The notes beneath the pieces were generated by a model that was not told the DNA's origin, did no database searches, and was given only the letters and a program-made list of their open reading frames with translations. From NCBI GenBank assembly GCA_964546505.1, contig CAZJJZ010000026.1, positions 1 through 19,577 on the forward strand: a stretch of DNA of 19,577 bases. Direction: 5' to 3'. The position numbers were made by a program, and so were the translations under genes. How positions within the stretch are numbered: the first letter of the stretch is position 1; each line of letters begins with the position of its first letter. Of the stretch, positions 7,263-15,380 are shown piece by piece. Source of the stretch: CAZJJZ01 sp964546505. Lineage in GTDB: Bacteria > Patescibacteriota > Gracilibacteria > UBA1369.

Positions 7263-9374
7263 ATGTCCTGGTGGAATTTCAAAAAAAATCAGCAAATTGA
7301 CGAGCAAATTCGCCGGGAACAGGTGGAAATTTTTCGCTTAAAAGTGCATTTGAATGACGAGCAGGTGCAGGCGATGCGTGAGCGTGTTTTGCAGTCCATC
7401 AGTAATTCCGAATTTCAACAGTTGATCAAAAACTCTACTGTACAGGAAAGACAGTCGCACTTTAATTTGGTGGAAAATTTGCAGCAAGTGGCTGCGCAAG
7501 TTAAGCTCAATACCTTTCAAACAGCGGCAATCAAAAGGAGGATTAATGAAGAGTCTCAAAATATTTTACAGAAACAACGCTGGTGGCTGTTTTGGGGAGG
7601 TATGCGCAGAGTTTTTGCGGCGGTTTTGTTATTGATTTTTAGTTTTTCGCTGGTGATTTTTTATCCTTTGGATAAGAAAATTTTGAAGGCCGGGAAATTT
7701 ACCCTGATAGATACTGTCAAAGGTGAGGTTTTTGTGAATCGAGGTGGGCAGTTGATGGCAGTTAACAAGGACTTTTCATTAGAGGAGGGTGATTTGGTCT
7801 TTACCGAAGAAAATAGCTTTGTGGTAATTAAATTTTTGGATGATAGCGTGGCCAGATTGGACGAAAAAACTTTTTTAGAGATCAAAAAACTGTATGCCGC
7901 GCCTGAAAATATCACTCAAACTCAGGTTAATTTGGGCTTGGTAGAAGGGCAAGCTTGGGCCAAAGTACCAAATTTAACCGGTAATGAAGCGGTTTTTGAA
8001 ATCGAAACAGATGAAGCGAAGGCGTCGGTACGGGATGGAGCGGCTTTTACCATCTCTGCCAAAAAGGGTGAAACCAAATTATTGGTTTACGAAAATGTCG
8101 TAGATGTTTCCAAGAAAAATGTTCCTGTACAAACTGTCAAACCAGTTATCTCTGGATATTCCGCGGAAATCAAACAGGTGACCACAGCAACACAACAAGC
8201 TGTGGTAATTGCCATTCAAGAAAAAACCGCGTCTGTTGATAATACTTGGGCGGAGATGAATCAGGATTTGGATCAACAATATGAAAAATTGCTTGCTGAA
8301 GCCAATGACCAATGGGTGAAGGATGCTTTGAGTAACAGCAATACTTTTGTGCGGATGTGGAGCGATTTGCAGGATTCTACCAAGGCGATTTTTCTGAATT
8401 CGGAGATTGAGCGATTGAGGAAAGATTATTTAGCCAATTACAACAGTTTTTTGACTGCTTATGCTGATTTGAAAAATTTGCGCAAAGGTGATGGAAAAAG
8501 AACAGAGATTTTAAAAAACCTGAATCAATTTAAATCTAATGTCATAGCCATTAGAAGTGAGCTGGTGGCATTAAGGAATGATTATCCAGAGCAAGTTGAT
8601 TTATTAAATAAAGTAATTGATGAAACTTTAAGTATCCAAAGAAAAAACTTAGCGGGTATTTTAGTCTCTGACGCTCAGTACTTGGCTAAAGCGACTATTT
8701 GGGATGTCAGTGAGGCAATTGCTGAGGATGATTCAGAGAGGATGGAGGTGATTTTTGCTCGGGCGCGTAATACTCTGCTGGAAACTCAGATTTACATCAA
8801 ACAAAATCAACTCAATAAAGTAGCGGATGGTTTGCGTCGTTATGATGCCTTGGTGGCTGAGTATTTGGCTTTAGGTAATGCTAATGCTCAGAATGGTGAA
8901 TGGCAAAAGAGTATTTTTAGTTTATTCACTGATCAATTAGATCAAGTGAAATTACTCAGTGCTGTGGAAAAACAATTACAAAAAAAGCTGGCAGATTCAG
9001 ACACTTTGGAAATGATTGGAGAGTTGAAGTTAAAAAATATCATGACTATTAATGCTTACTTGCTCAAGGATCAAGTCTATGTGCCGTATGCCTGGCTTCA
9101 AGATTATCAGGCCATCTTGGAGAATTACTTTGTTGACAGCAAATCACAAGCAACATATTTGGCGACAGTGCAGAATTTAATGCAAAAATACCCGGAAGCA
9201 AAACTGGCAACCGATCAAAATGCATGGTCTTTGGAGCAGCAAGAAGTTTCCGAGCAAAATGTTGATATTTTGGTGGACCAGCTACAACCTGAAAGCAATG
9301 CAACCAGTGAGGTACAAGAAGCTGCGAAGGTATTGGATTTCGCTATGGAAGAGATTACATTAGACCAACAATAA
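7263..9374 (+). CDS. Large FecR-domain membrane protein, probable anti-sigma regulator
   Basis: A 703-residue bitopic protein. Residues 1-113 are helical and charged and would be cytoplasmic, where they could hold the sigma factor. A membrane segment lies at about 115-135. A FecR-type beta domain follows at about 144-285 (IDTVKGEVFVNRGG, LEEGDLVFTEENS, LDDSVARLDEKT, VEGQAWAKV, VRDGAAFTISAKKGETKLLVYE). Residues 310-703 form a long, mostly helical extracytoplasmic region of unknown fold. FecR proteins sense envelope signals and control a partner ECF sigma factor, and here that partner lies just upstream, so a regulatory pair is likely. Typical FecR proteins are about half this length; the helical extension is unusual. 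No TonB-dependent receptor is nearby. The last 20 bases overlap convergent mraY. No Shine-Dalgarno at ATG 7263. Confidence 0.82.
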   Translation: MSWWNFKKNQQIDEQIRREQVEIFRLKVHLNDEQVQAMRERVLQSISNSEFQQLIKNSTVQERQSHFNLVENLQQVAAQVKLNTFQTAAIKRRINEESQNILQKQRWWLFWGGMRRVFAAVLLLIFSFSLVIFYPLDKKILKAGKFTLIDTVKGEVFVNRGGQLMAVNKDFSLEEGDLVFTEENSFVVIKFLDDSVARLDEKTFLEIKKLYAAPENITQTQVNLGLVEGQAWAKVPNLTGNEAVFEIETDEAKASVRDGAAFTISAKKGETKLLVYENVVDVSKKNVPVQTVKPVISGYSAEIKQVTTATQQAVVIAIQEKTASVDNTWAEMNQDLDQQYEKLLAEANDQWVKDALSNSNTFVRMWSDLQDSTKAIFLNSEIERLRKDYLANYNSFLTAYADLKNLRKGDGKRTEILKNLNQFKSNVIAIRSELVALRNDYPEQVDLLNKVIDETLSIQRKNLAGILVSDAQYLAKATIWDVSEAIAEDDSERMEVIFARARNTLLETQIYIKQNQLNKVADGLRRYDALVAEYLALGNANAQNGEWQKSIFSLFTDQLDQVKLLSAVEKQLQKKLADSDTLEMIGELKLKNIMTINAYLLKDQVYVPYAWLQDYQAILENYFVDSKSQATYLATVQNLMQKYPEAKLATDQNAWSLEQQEVSEQNVDILVDQLQPESNATSEVQEAAKVLDFAMEEITLDQQ

Positions 9375-10482
9375 TTCCCAGTGCGGCCATAAATCCGCCA
9401 ATCAGCCAAAATCGCATGACTACTGTTGATTCATGCCAGCCAAGTTTTTCAAAATGATGATGGAGTGGTGCGATGAGAAATAGTTTTCTTCCTAAGATTT
9501 TTTTGGAACCGATTTGTAAAATCACCGATCCGGTTTCGATGACATAAATGAAACCAATTAGAGGTAGGACAAAAACAGAATCTGTCATCATTGCAATTAC
9601 TCCTAGAGTCGCGCCGAGAGAAATAGCCCCGGTGTCACCCATATAAAATTTTGCTGGCACTATATTGAACCATAAAAAGCCCATAATAGCTCCGCTGATT
9701 ACTGTACAGAAAGCGGAGAGGATGAGTAATCCTTTGATGTAAGCAATGACGGCAAAAGACAAAAAAGAAATAATTAATAAACCTCCAGCCAAGCCATCCA
9801 GACCATCTGTGATGTTGACGGCATTGGAGGTGGCGGTAATGATAAAAATAAACAGAACGATATAAAGAGGGCTGAAAGTAATTGCTGTTTGCAGGAATTC
9901 CCAATTGAAGAAATTGATCTGATTGAGATCAATGGTTAAATTACCGAGGGAGAGATCGCCGATAAATGGCACGTGGATAGTGGTATAACCTAAACGTAAA
10001 TTGAACCAGAGGGCGCCGGCCAGCGCCAGTATAGTCAGTAGTGTGAATTTCGGTTTGATATCAAAGCCTTTTGTTTTGCCGGCGCCTTTTAAATTCAAAT
10101 AATCGTCAAAGGCACCCAAGATAGCACCGGCAATCAGTGTAAAAAATGGTAACAGAGTTTCTTGTCTGGAGAAGAGCGAATTGCCAGTGATTCCCAGCCA
10201 TTGCGGTATAAAAGAAAGTAGAACTATTATAATTACTGTGCCCCAGATCAATATGCCACCCATGGTTGGAGTACCTTGCTTCTTGGCATGTAATTCCTGA
10301 AAAACTACTGCTTTTTCCCCGGTAGAAGCTCGATCACGAAGCTGTTTGCCTACCTTATAGCGATGTAATAACTTAATGAAGTGAGGCGCTAGTAACAAGG
10401 CTAAGACAAATGCGGCAATTTGCGAAAATAAAATCAGGAGAACATTGCGGATATTGTCATGAAAAGGCGATAAGAATTCCAT
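9355..10482 (-). CDS. mraY: Phospho-N-acetylmuramoyl-pentapeptide transferase
   Basis: This integral membrane enzyme transfers phospho-MurNAc-pentapeptide to undecaprenyl phosphate, making lipid I for peptidoglycan synthesis. Ten or so membrane segments are apparent. Family signatures present are TPTMGGI, the Asp-Asp pair in DDYLNLKGAGKTKG, NAVNITDGLDGLAGG, and the histidine motif APLHHHFEKLGWHES. From ATG 10482 the protein has 375 residues, a normal length, and starts 20 bases after the dacA-like stop. A TTG at 10533 would add 17 residues and overlap the previous gene; the family N-terminus fits the ATG better. It is the last gene of a LCP-carboxypeptidase-mraY operon. Its 3' end overlaps the convergent FecR-domain gene by 20 bases. 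Confidence 0.97.
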   Translation of the reverse strand: MEFLSPFHDNIRNVLLILFSQIAAFVLALLLAPHFIKLLHRYKVGKQLRDRASTGEKAVVFQELHAKKQGTPTMGGILIWGTVIIIVLLSFIPQWLGITGNSLFSRQETLLPFFTLIAGAILGAFDDYLNLKGAGKTKGFDIKPKFTLLTILALAGALWFNLRLGYTTIHVPFIGDLSLGNLTIDLNQINFFNWEFLQTAITFSPLYIVLFIFIITATSNAVNITDGLDGLAGGLLIISFLSFAVIAYIKGLLILSAFCTVISGAIMGFLWFNIVPAKFYMGDTGAISLGATLGVIAMMTDSVFVLPLIGFIYVIETGSVILQIGSKKILGRKLFLIAPLHHHFEKLGWHESTVVMRFWLIGGFMAALGIIVGLM

Positions 10483-10502
10483 GTTGTGAGTTAAGGGATA
10501 AA

Positions 10503-11378
10503 TTAAATCCAGGAAATGTTGCGAAAAGTCCAATCTGCTAAAACTTTGGTTTCCGCAAAACGATCAGGACTATTGAGGACGATTGTCAGAATTTGCCGTC
10601 CCTCGGCGTTTTGGATAATAGCAATTAAACATTGTCCAGCCAAGTCGGTTGTACCGGTTTTTAAACCCAAAACATCCAAATAACTGTCTAGTAGGTTGTT
10701 AGTCGCAGTTAACTCGTGGGTGAATTTACCATCTACGGAGGCAATGGTTAGCTTTTTTAATCTGGCTGTATTTTGGACTATTTTTTGACGGTAAACTTGT
10801 CTTGCTAAAATGGCCAGATCTTGGGCGGTGGAGTATTGTTGGGGATCGTCAAACCCCATCGGGTTCACAAAACTGGAACGAGATAAACCGTAATGTGCGG
10901 CTGCTTGATTCATTTTTTTGGCGAAGTCTGCCAAGTTGTCACTATTGTGATATGCCAAAGCTAAAGCTGCATCATTAGCTGATTTGACGAGCATTGCTTG
11001 TATTAAACTTTCGACTGTAATTTTCTCGTAAGCCAACAAATTAGCTTTAGCTGGTTCAATTTTGGTGGCTTCAGGTACAACAGTGACGACTTCTGATAAT
11101 GGATTTTCTTTCAGGATCACCGCCATGGTCATTAATTTCCCTAAACTGGCAACCGGTAAAGGTTTTTTAGCATTTTGTTGAAAAAGAGTTTTGCCAGTTT
11201 CTAAATCCACTATCATCGCGGCTTTGGCCTTAATGACGGGTTGGACTGCATTGGGATTGAGATCTGGTTCAGGCGCTGCAGGAAGTTCGATCGCGGCCAA
11301 GGTTGTTTCCGTGGTGCTAGAGGGGAGAGGTGTGGCGATTTGTTGAGCCAGTGCCAGAGTAAGTAAACTGGTGAGCAT
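10503..11378 (-). CDS. D-alanyl-D-alanine carboxypeptidase (penicillin-binding, peptidase S11)
   Basis: This secreted serine peptidase trims the terminal D-Ala from peptidoglycan stem peptides. All three penicillin-binding motifs are present: SLGK with nucleophile Ser78 and Lys81, SAN at 133-135, and KTG at 240-242. The N-terminus has a short hydrophobic stretch (LTSLLTLALA) suitable as a signal peptide or anchor. At 291 residues it contains only the catalytic domain and lacks the C-terminal beta domain and membrane-binding amphipathic helix of DacA/PBP5, so it is closer to short DacF/DacA-like forms. Only 4 bases separate it from the LCP gene upstream, so co-expression is expected. An AGG next to the ATG is too close to act as a normal ribosome-binding site. 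Confidence 0.94.
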   Translation of the reverse strand: MLTSLLTLALAQQIATPLPSSTTETTLAAIELPAAPEPDLNPNAVQPVIKAKAAMIVDLETGKTLFQQNAKKPLPVASLGKLMTMAVILKENPLSEVVTVVPEATKIEPAKANLLAYEKITVESLIQAMLVKSANDAALALAYHNSDNLADFAKKMNQAAAHYGLSRSSFVNPMGFDDPQQYSTAQDLAILARQVYRQKIVQNTARLKKLTIASVDGKFTHELTATNNLLDSYLDVLGLKTGTTDLAGQCLIAIIQNAEGRQILTIVLNSPDRFAETKVLADWTFRNISWI

Positions 11379-11382
11379 CCTA

Positions 11383-12990
11383 TTATTGAGATGAGTTGAT
11401 GACGTTGGTAGAGTCGGTTGTTGCTGGATTATTCCCAGGCTGAGTGCTGGTGCCGGCGGACTTGTCCGTGGAATTTTCTTTGATCAAAGATGATAATGGT
11501 TTTTCTGGTGTGGCGGGTGTAGCGGTTGTAGGCGTAGCAGGCGGAGCAATTACAATATTATCAAATGGATCATCAACGGCGATAGTGCGATAGTCTTTAC
11601 CAATTTCAATAACAATTTTGGTGGCTAGTTTTTTCTCATTATTTAGGTATTCTGCTGGAATGCCGGCCACTGCGGGTGCTTGGATAATTTCTTGAATTAC
11701 TGCGAGAGCGGCAGGTGGTTGGTTGTTTTGGTCTGGCTGATAATAGATTTTGGAGGTGTCTTGGTCTCGATTGGTAGCATTGCCATAGTAGATGGTATTG
11801 AGACATTGTCTGGAAATCAGGTTCAAATATTTACCAGCCAATCCAGGTACTCTGGTGGCGTTTAATACTTGAATCGGAGCCTGTTCTGTAAAAATATTGC
11901 TGTAAAAATAATTTTGGATAAACTTTGAGATCTCCTCGTATTTTTTACCGATTTGAATTAACACAGCGGCACCGCCGTACTCGTCTCTGGGGGGGGTATA
12001 CAAAAAGCCACCACAGGAAGTAAAATCGTCATTCAACACCACTGAGCTAATTTGGTCTTTATTGATGTCTTTACCGATTTTGGCTAATTCAATGATTTCA
12101 GGGACAGTTAAATTCGTGCTGATGCTATCACTGATTGAAGAGTAAAGTTGTTGTAATTTATTGAAATCTGTCAGCAAATTTAATTTTAGGGCTTTGTCTT
12201 TCACTGCGGCGATGATTTGTTGTTGTCTTTTGGCTCTGTCGAAGTCACTGGTGGTTTTGCGGCTACGAGCATATTTAAGAGCTGTTTCACCATCTAAAGT
12301 ATGAAAGCCGGCTTTGATGCTGAAGGTTTGATACTTGGTAGTTTCCCCAAGAGGATAATAAGGGTCATTGATATCTTTTTCCACAACCACATCAATGCCT
12401 CCCAGGCTATCAACGATTTTGGTGAAGCCTTCAAAATTTACTCTGGCAAAATAGTGGATTTCAATTCCTAAAATTTCACCAAGTCGTTTACTTACTTCAG
12501 ACAACGCGGCGCGATCATTTTTTTGCAAATTATAATACGAGTCATACAATTTATTGATTCTTTGCCCACCAGTTTGTGGATCTTTGATGTAGAAATCGCG
12601 CGGGATAGATAACATTTTGACAGTTTTGGTGTTTTGATCCAAACTCGCCACCAAAATAGTATCTGTTAAATTGGCTCCATCATGTCCTTCTCCGCCATTA
12701 CCCAATAATAAAAAGTTGGTATGTTTGGATTTATCGGCTTGCAGTTCTTTGCCAAAATTAAAAATCAATGAACCAAAATCCAAACTACTTATCATTGCAT
12801 AAATCAGCCAAATCAATCCAATGACAATGGTCAGAACGACTATGGCCGTAATGATGGTAAAATGCTGATAATGGCGAGGTGGGCGAGGAGGAGGAGTGGA
12901 TTTATCGGAGAGATTGTTCTGTTGACTGAGTTTATCCAAGGTGGCTCGGATCTGATTGGTATTACGGATACGGTGAATTTTGAAATTCAT
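11383..12990 (-). CDS. LytR-CpsA-Psr (LCP) family cell-wall glycopolymer ligase with LytR_C domain
   Basis: The 535-residue protein has a cytoplasmic N-terminus with a proline patch (about 32-39), one membrane segment at about 44-68, and an extracytoplasmic LCP domain at about 90-265. LCP hallmarks are LLLGNGGEG, SIPRDFYI, VNFEGFTKIVDSLGGIDV, and the Arg-rich YARSRKTTSDFDRAKRQQ. A LytR_C-like domain follows at about 370-470 (IQVLNATRVPGLAGKYLNLI), then a Thr/Pro/Ala-rich tail. Family members transfer lipid-linked glycopolymers to peptidoglycan or related wall acceptors. Here the gene leads an operon with a D-Ala carboxypeptidase and mraY, which supports a role in wall assembly. The polymer is unknown. 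A predicted promoter lies about 37 bases upstream; no Shine-Dalgarno. Confidence 0.94.
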   Translation of the reverse strand: MNFKIHRIRNTNQIRATLDKLSQQNNLSDKSTPPPRPPRHYQHFTIITAIVVLTIVIGLIWLIYAMISSLDFGSLIFNFGKELQADKSKHTNFLLLGNGGEGHDGANLTDTILVASLDQNTKTVKMLSIPRDFYIKDPQTGGQRINKLYDSYYNLQKNDRAALSEVSKRLGEILGIEIHYFARVNFEGFTKIVDSLGGIDVVVEKDINDPYYPLGETTKYQTFSIKAGFHTLDGETALKYARSRKTTSDFDRAKRQQQIIAAVKDKALKLNLLTDFNKLQQLYSSISDSISTNLTVPEIIELAKIGKDINKDQISSVVLNDDFTSCGGFLYTPPRDEYGGAAVLIQIGKKYEEISKFIQNYFYSNIFTEQAPIQVLNATRVPGLAGKYLNLISRQCLNTIYYGNATNRDQDTSKIYYQPDQNNQPPAALAVIQEIIQAPAVAGIPAEYLNNEKKLATKIVIEIGKDYRTIAVDDPFDNIVIAPPATPTTATPATPEKPLSSLIKENSTDKSAGTSTQPGNNPATTDSTNVINSSQ

Positions 12991-13026
12991 GTGCAGGGGA
13001 AATTTAGGAGTTGCAGATGCCAGGAC

Positions 13027-13054
13027 ATTTTAAAGCTTTTTCGTGGAAAGTGAA
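13027..13054 (-). promoter_or_regulatory. Predicted promoter of the LCP-carboxypeptidase-mraY operon
   Basis: On the minus strand TTCACT (13054-13049), a 16-base spacer and TAAAAT (13032-13027). The predicted start near 13020 leaves a leader of about 30 bases before ATG 12990. Confidence 0.45.
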
Positions 13055-13121
13055 GAATATTTTGCTAAAAAAGCAAGACTTTAATTAGTAGTAAAGCTGG
13101 TTGGTTTGACTTCTTAAATAA

Positions 13122-13149
13122 TTGATTTAGTATGTTTGGGCTTTATACT
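13122..13149 (+). promoter_or_regulatory. Predicted promoter of the lipoprotein gene
   Basis: TTGATT (13122-13127), a 16-base spacer and TATACT (13144-13149). Only 14 bases separate the -10 from the ATG at 13164, so the leader would be about 6-8 bases. A second candidate just upstream is TTGACT (13106-13111), 16 bases, TAGTAT (13128-13133), which would give a leader of about 24 bases. Confidence 0.5.
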
Positions 13150-13163
13150 TTTTATCAACAAAC

Positions 13164-14102
13164 ATGTTAGAAAACAGAAAAAAATGGTTGGCAGCGAGTG
13201 TATTATCAGTTTCATTACTATTAACCGCTTGTCAGCAACCAACAGCAGTGGTGAGTGTTGACCCACAAAAAGCTGTACAGGAAAGTTTAACAAAATCTGC
13301 TGAAATCACTTCTTACACTATGAAAGGTAAGATTACAGTGGATTTGAAAGGCCCAGAAGGTCAACCACCAGCAAAAGTCACAGCAAATCTGGATTTAGAT
13401 GGTGGCTTGGATCTGAAGGACATTGCAGATCCGAAGGTGAATCTGAAAGTTAATGGCGACATGGGAGCTGATGCTGATTCAGCTAAAATCAATGCGGAGG
13501 TGAAAATCAATAAAGAAGCAATTTTCGTGATTGTGAACGCTTTAGAAGGTGCAGGTCAATTCAGTATTCCTGAAGAAATGAAGAATCAAGTTGTGGCCAA
13601 ATGGTGGAAATTACCAATTCCTCCTGAATATTTTCAAGACTTAATGAAGAATTTACCTCAGGGTGGAAAAACAGCAGATTTGACACCTGAGCAAATGAAA
13701 ATCAGAGAGACTTTCCAAAACACAGTTTTCTTCAAAGACGTAAAAGCGGCTGGTGAAGATACTGTAATGGGAACTGCAAGCAATCGTTACACTGCCACTT
13801 TAGACAAAAATGCCGTGGTAAACTTTGTGACAGAAATCGCCAAAACTCAAGGAGGAACTGTCACTGATGCAGAGATTGCCGAAATGAGAACAGCTTTGGA
13901 GAATGTTGATATTAATGTTGATCTTTATATTGCTAAAGATTCTGGAATTATGAATAGAGCAGTGGCGAATATTCAGGTTAAATCAACAGATGGAACTGCT
14001 CCAAGCGGACCAATCAAAGTAGATTTTGCTATTGGCAATATCAATCAACCGGTAACTGTAGAAGCACCTGCCAATGCTGAAGTATTACCTTTGAATTTCT
14101 AA
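13164..14102 (+). CDS. Secreted lipoprotein of unknown function
   Basis: The 312-residue protein has a lipoprotein signal peptide: basic MLENRKK, a hydrophobic core, and the lipobox LTAC with Cys23 as the lipidation site. The mature part is rich in beta-strand-like alternation (SYTMKGKITVDL, VTANLDLDGGLDL, PKVNLKVNGDM, AKINAEVKIN, TASNRYTATLD, VDINVDLYIAKDSGIMNRAVANIQVK). This reads as a single large curved beta-sheet domain like those of LolA/LppX-type lipoproteins that carry hydrophobic ligands. That fold assignment is inference; I saw no signature motif. The gene is monocistronic, with its own promoter and a strong terminator, and its codon use seems less TTG-rich than its neighbours, which may reflect high expression. 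Confidence 0.85.
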   Translation: MLENRKKWLAASVLSVSLLLTACQQPTAVVSVDPQKAVQESLTKSAEITSYTMKGKITVDLKGPEGQPPAKVTANLDLDGGLDLKDIADPKVNLKVNGDMGADADSAKINAEVKINKEAIFVIVNALEGAGQFSIPEEMKNQVVAKWWKLPIPPEYFQDLMKNLPQGGKTADLTPEQMKIRETFQNTVFFKDVKAAGEDTVMGTASNRYTATLDKNAVVNFVTEIAKTQGGTVTDAEIAEMRTALENVDINVDLYIAKDSGIMNRAVANIQVKSTDGTAPSGPIKVDFAIGNINQPVTVEAPANAEVLPLNF

Positions 14103-14121
14103 ACAATTTTTGAGGTGATCG

Positions 14122-14150
14122 AAGGAGGGAAATGTTTCCCTCCTTTTTTT
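14122..14150 (+). terminator. Rho-independent terminator of the lipoprotein gene
   Basis: A perfect 10-bp stem (14122-14131 with 14136-14145), G:C-rich in the middle, with the 4-base loop ATGT and followed by a run of T to 14150. It begins 20 bases after the lipoprotein stop codon. Confidence 0.92.
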
Positions 14151-14201
14151 ATGTTTTTTTAATTGCGTTCAACTAGTCTGTAGGCAATTTAGCAAAACAA
14201 C

Positions 14202-15380
14202 TTGATTTTACGGAAATTGAATTTAGCTTTGATAGGTTGGTTGATTGGTATTTCCGGTGCTAGCATTGTCGGGGGTGCTAATTTACAGTTTTTAATGACC
14301 AATACTCTGGGCTGCTTTTTTTTATTGGTGTTGAAAAAGGGGAGATTGTGGCTTATTTATTGGACTCTTTGGGGATTTCTTTTTGGCTTTTGGCAGCTGG
14401 GATTAGTGCATTATGGAGGGGAGTCAGTGGTGATTTTTTTGGGTCAAATTGTCGAGCCTTGGCGGCAAATTTTGTTGCAAGCGATCAATTCATTGTTTTG
14501 GTCACCGGACGATGGTTTAGTGGCGGGTGTTTTGCTGGGTGAAAGAAGTAGTTTAGACAAAGAATTGCTCAATTTTAAATTGACCGGATTGACTCACATT
14601 TTGGCGGTTTCGGGTTTCAATGTGACTTTAATTATTAATGTTTTGATGATGTTGATGTCCGGCTGGCCGCGCGCCAGGCGTTTTTACTTGGCATGGGCAG
14701 CAGTGTTTTGGTTCGCGATTCTGACCGGTGGTTCGGCTTCTGTGGTGCGCGCGGCGGTGATGGGCTCATTATTCTTGTTGGCAAAAATGTTACAAAGACA
14801 AGCCAACCCCATTACTGTTCTGCTCTGGACAGCTGTGTTGATGTCAATTTGGAATGAAAGTTATTTTAATCATGATTTATCGTTCGTGTTAAGCTTTCTG
14901 GCGACTTTTAGTTTGTTGATAATTATGCCTGAATGGGAGCAAATTGAATTGGATGGCTGGAAAGGTTCTTTGTGGGATGGTGTCAAAGTCACTTTAGCGG
15001 CCCAAACCTTAACTTTACCGGTTTCACTTTATTATTTTCAAGGTTTTTCCATTATTGCACCTTTGGCAAATCTATTGGTATTGCCATTTGTGCCGATTTT
15101 GATGTTATTGGGATTTTTTGGTTTAGTGGGGCAAATCTTGGTAATGCTACTGGCATTGGGTAGTTGGCAAATTGCACCATTAGACTGGTTATTATTGCTA
15201 CTGGCGGCCAGCTGTCGAGAATTAGTGGCCTTGATGTTGGCGATAGTTAAACTCATGGCCAACTTGCCGCTGGCTTACTGGGAGGTAGAATATTTGCCGG
15301 TTTGGTTTTATCTACTTTACTGGCTACTAGTCTTTATTGTTTTTGGTAAATCCAAAGCGGTGCGAAATTGTCTTCAGTAG
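14202..15380 (+). CDS. ComEC/Rec2-type DNA-uptake channel, membrane domain only
   Basis: ComEC forms the inner-membrane pore for DNA import during natural transformation. This 392-residue protein is strongly hydrophobic, with about ten membrane segments. It carries the family core: GLVAGVLLGERSSL, FKLTGLTHILAVSGFNVTLI, GGSASVVRAAVMG and LSFVLSFLATFSLLI. Full-length ComEC proteins are around 700-800 residues; here the C-terminal metallo-beta-lactamase domain is absent and the N-terminal OB-like domain is at most vestigial. The stop at 15380 is not at a contig break or N-run, so the short form appears real. Start at TTG 14202 has no Shine-Dalgarno. The 3' end overlaps the convergent methyltransferase gene by 47 bases. 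No other competence genes are in the window. Confidence 0.9.
   Translation: MILRKLNLALIGWLIGISGASIVGGANLQFLMTNTLGCFFLLVLKKGRLWLIYWTLWGFLFGFWQLGLVHYGGESVVIFLGQIVEPWRQILLQAINSLFWSPDDGLVAGVLLGERSSLDKELLNFKLTGLTHILAVSGFNVTLIINVLMMLMSGWPRARRFYLAWAAVFWFAILTGGSASVVRAAVMGSLFLLAKMLQRQANPITVLLWTAVLMSIWNESYFNHDLSFVLSFLATFSLLIIMPEWEQIELDGWKGSLWDGVKVTLAAQTLTLPVSLYYFQGFSIIAPLANLLVLPFVPILMLLGFFGLVGQILVMLLALGSWQIAPLDWLLLLLAASCRELVALMLAIVKLMANLPLAYWEVEYLPVWFYLLYWLLVFIVFGKSKAVRNCLQ

Noticed and set aside
7661..8312. Minus-strand frames opposite the FecR-domain gene
   Set aside because: Shadows of a well-supported plus-strand coding region; composition is not protein-like.
13062..13076. TTGCT/AGCAA hairpin in the divergent region before the lipoprotein
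   Set aside because: Five-bp stem only, no T-run in a sensible place; could be chance.
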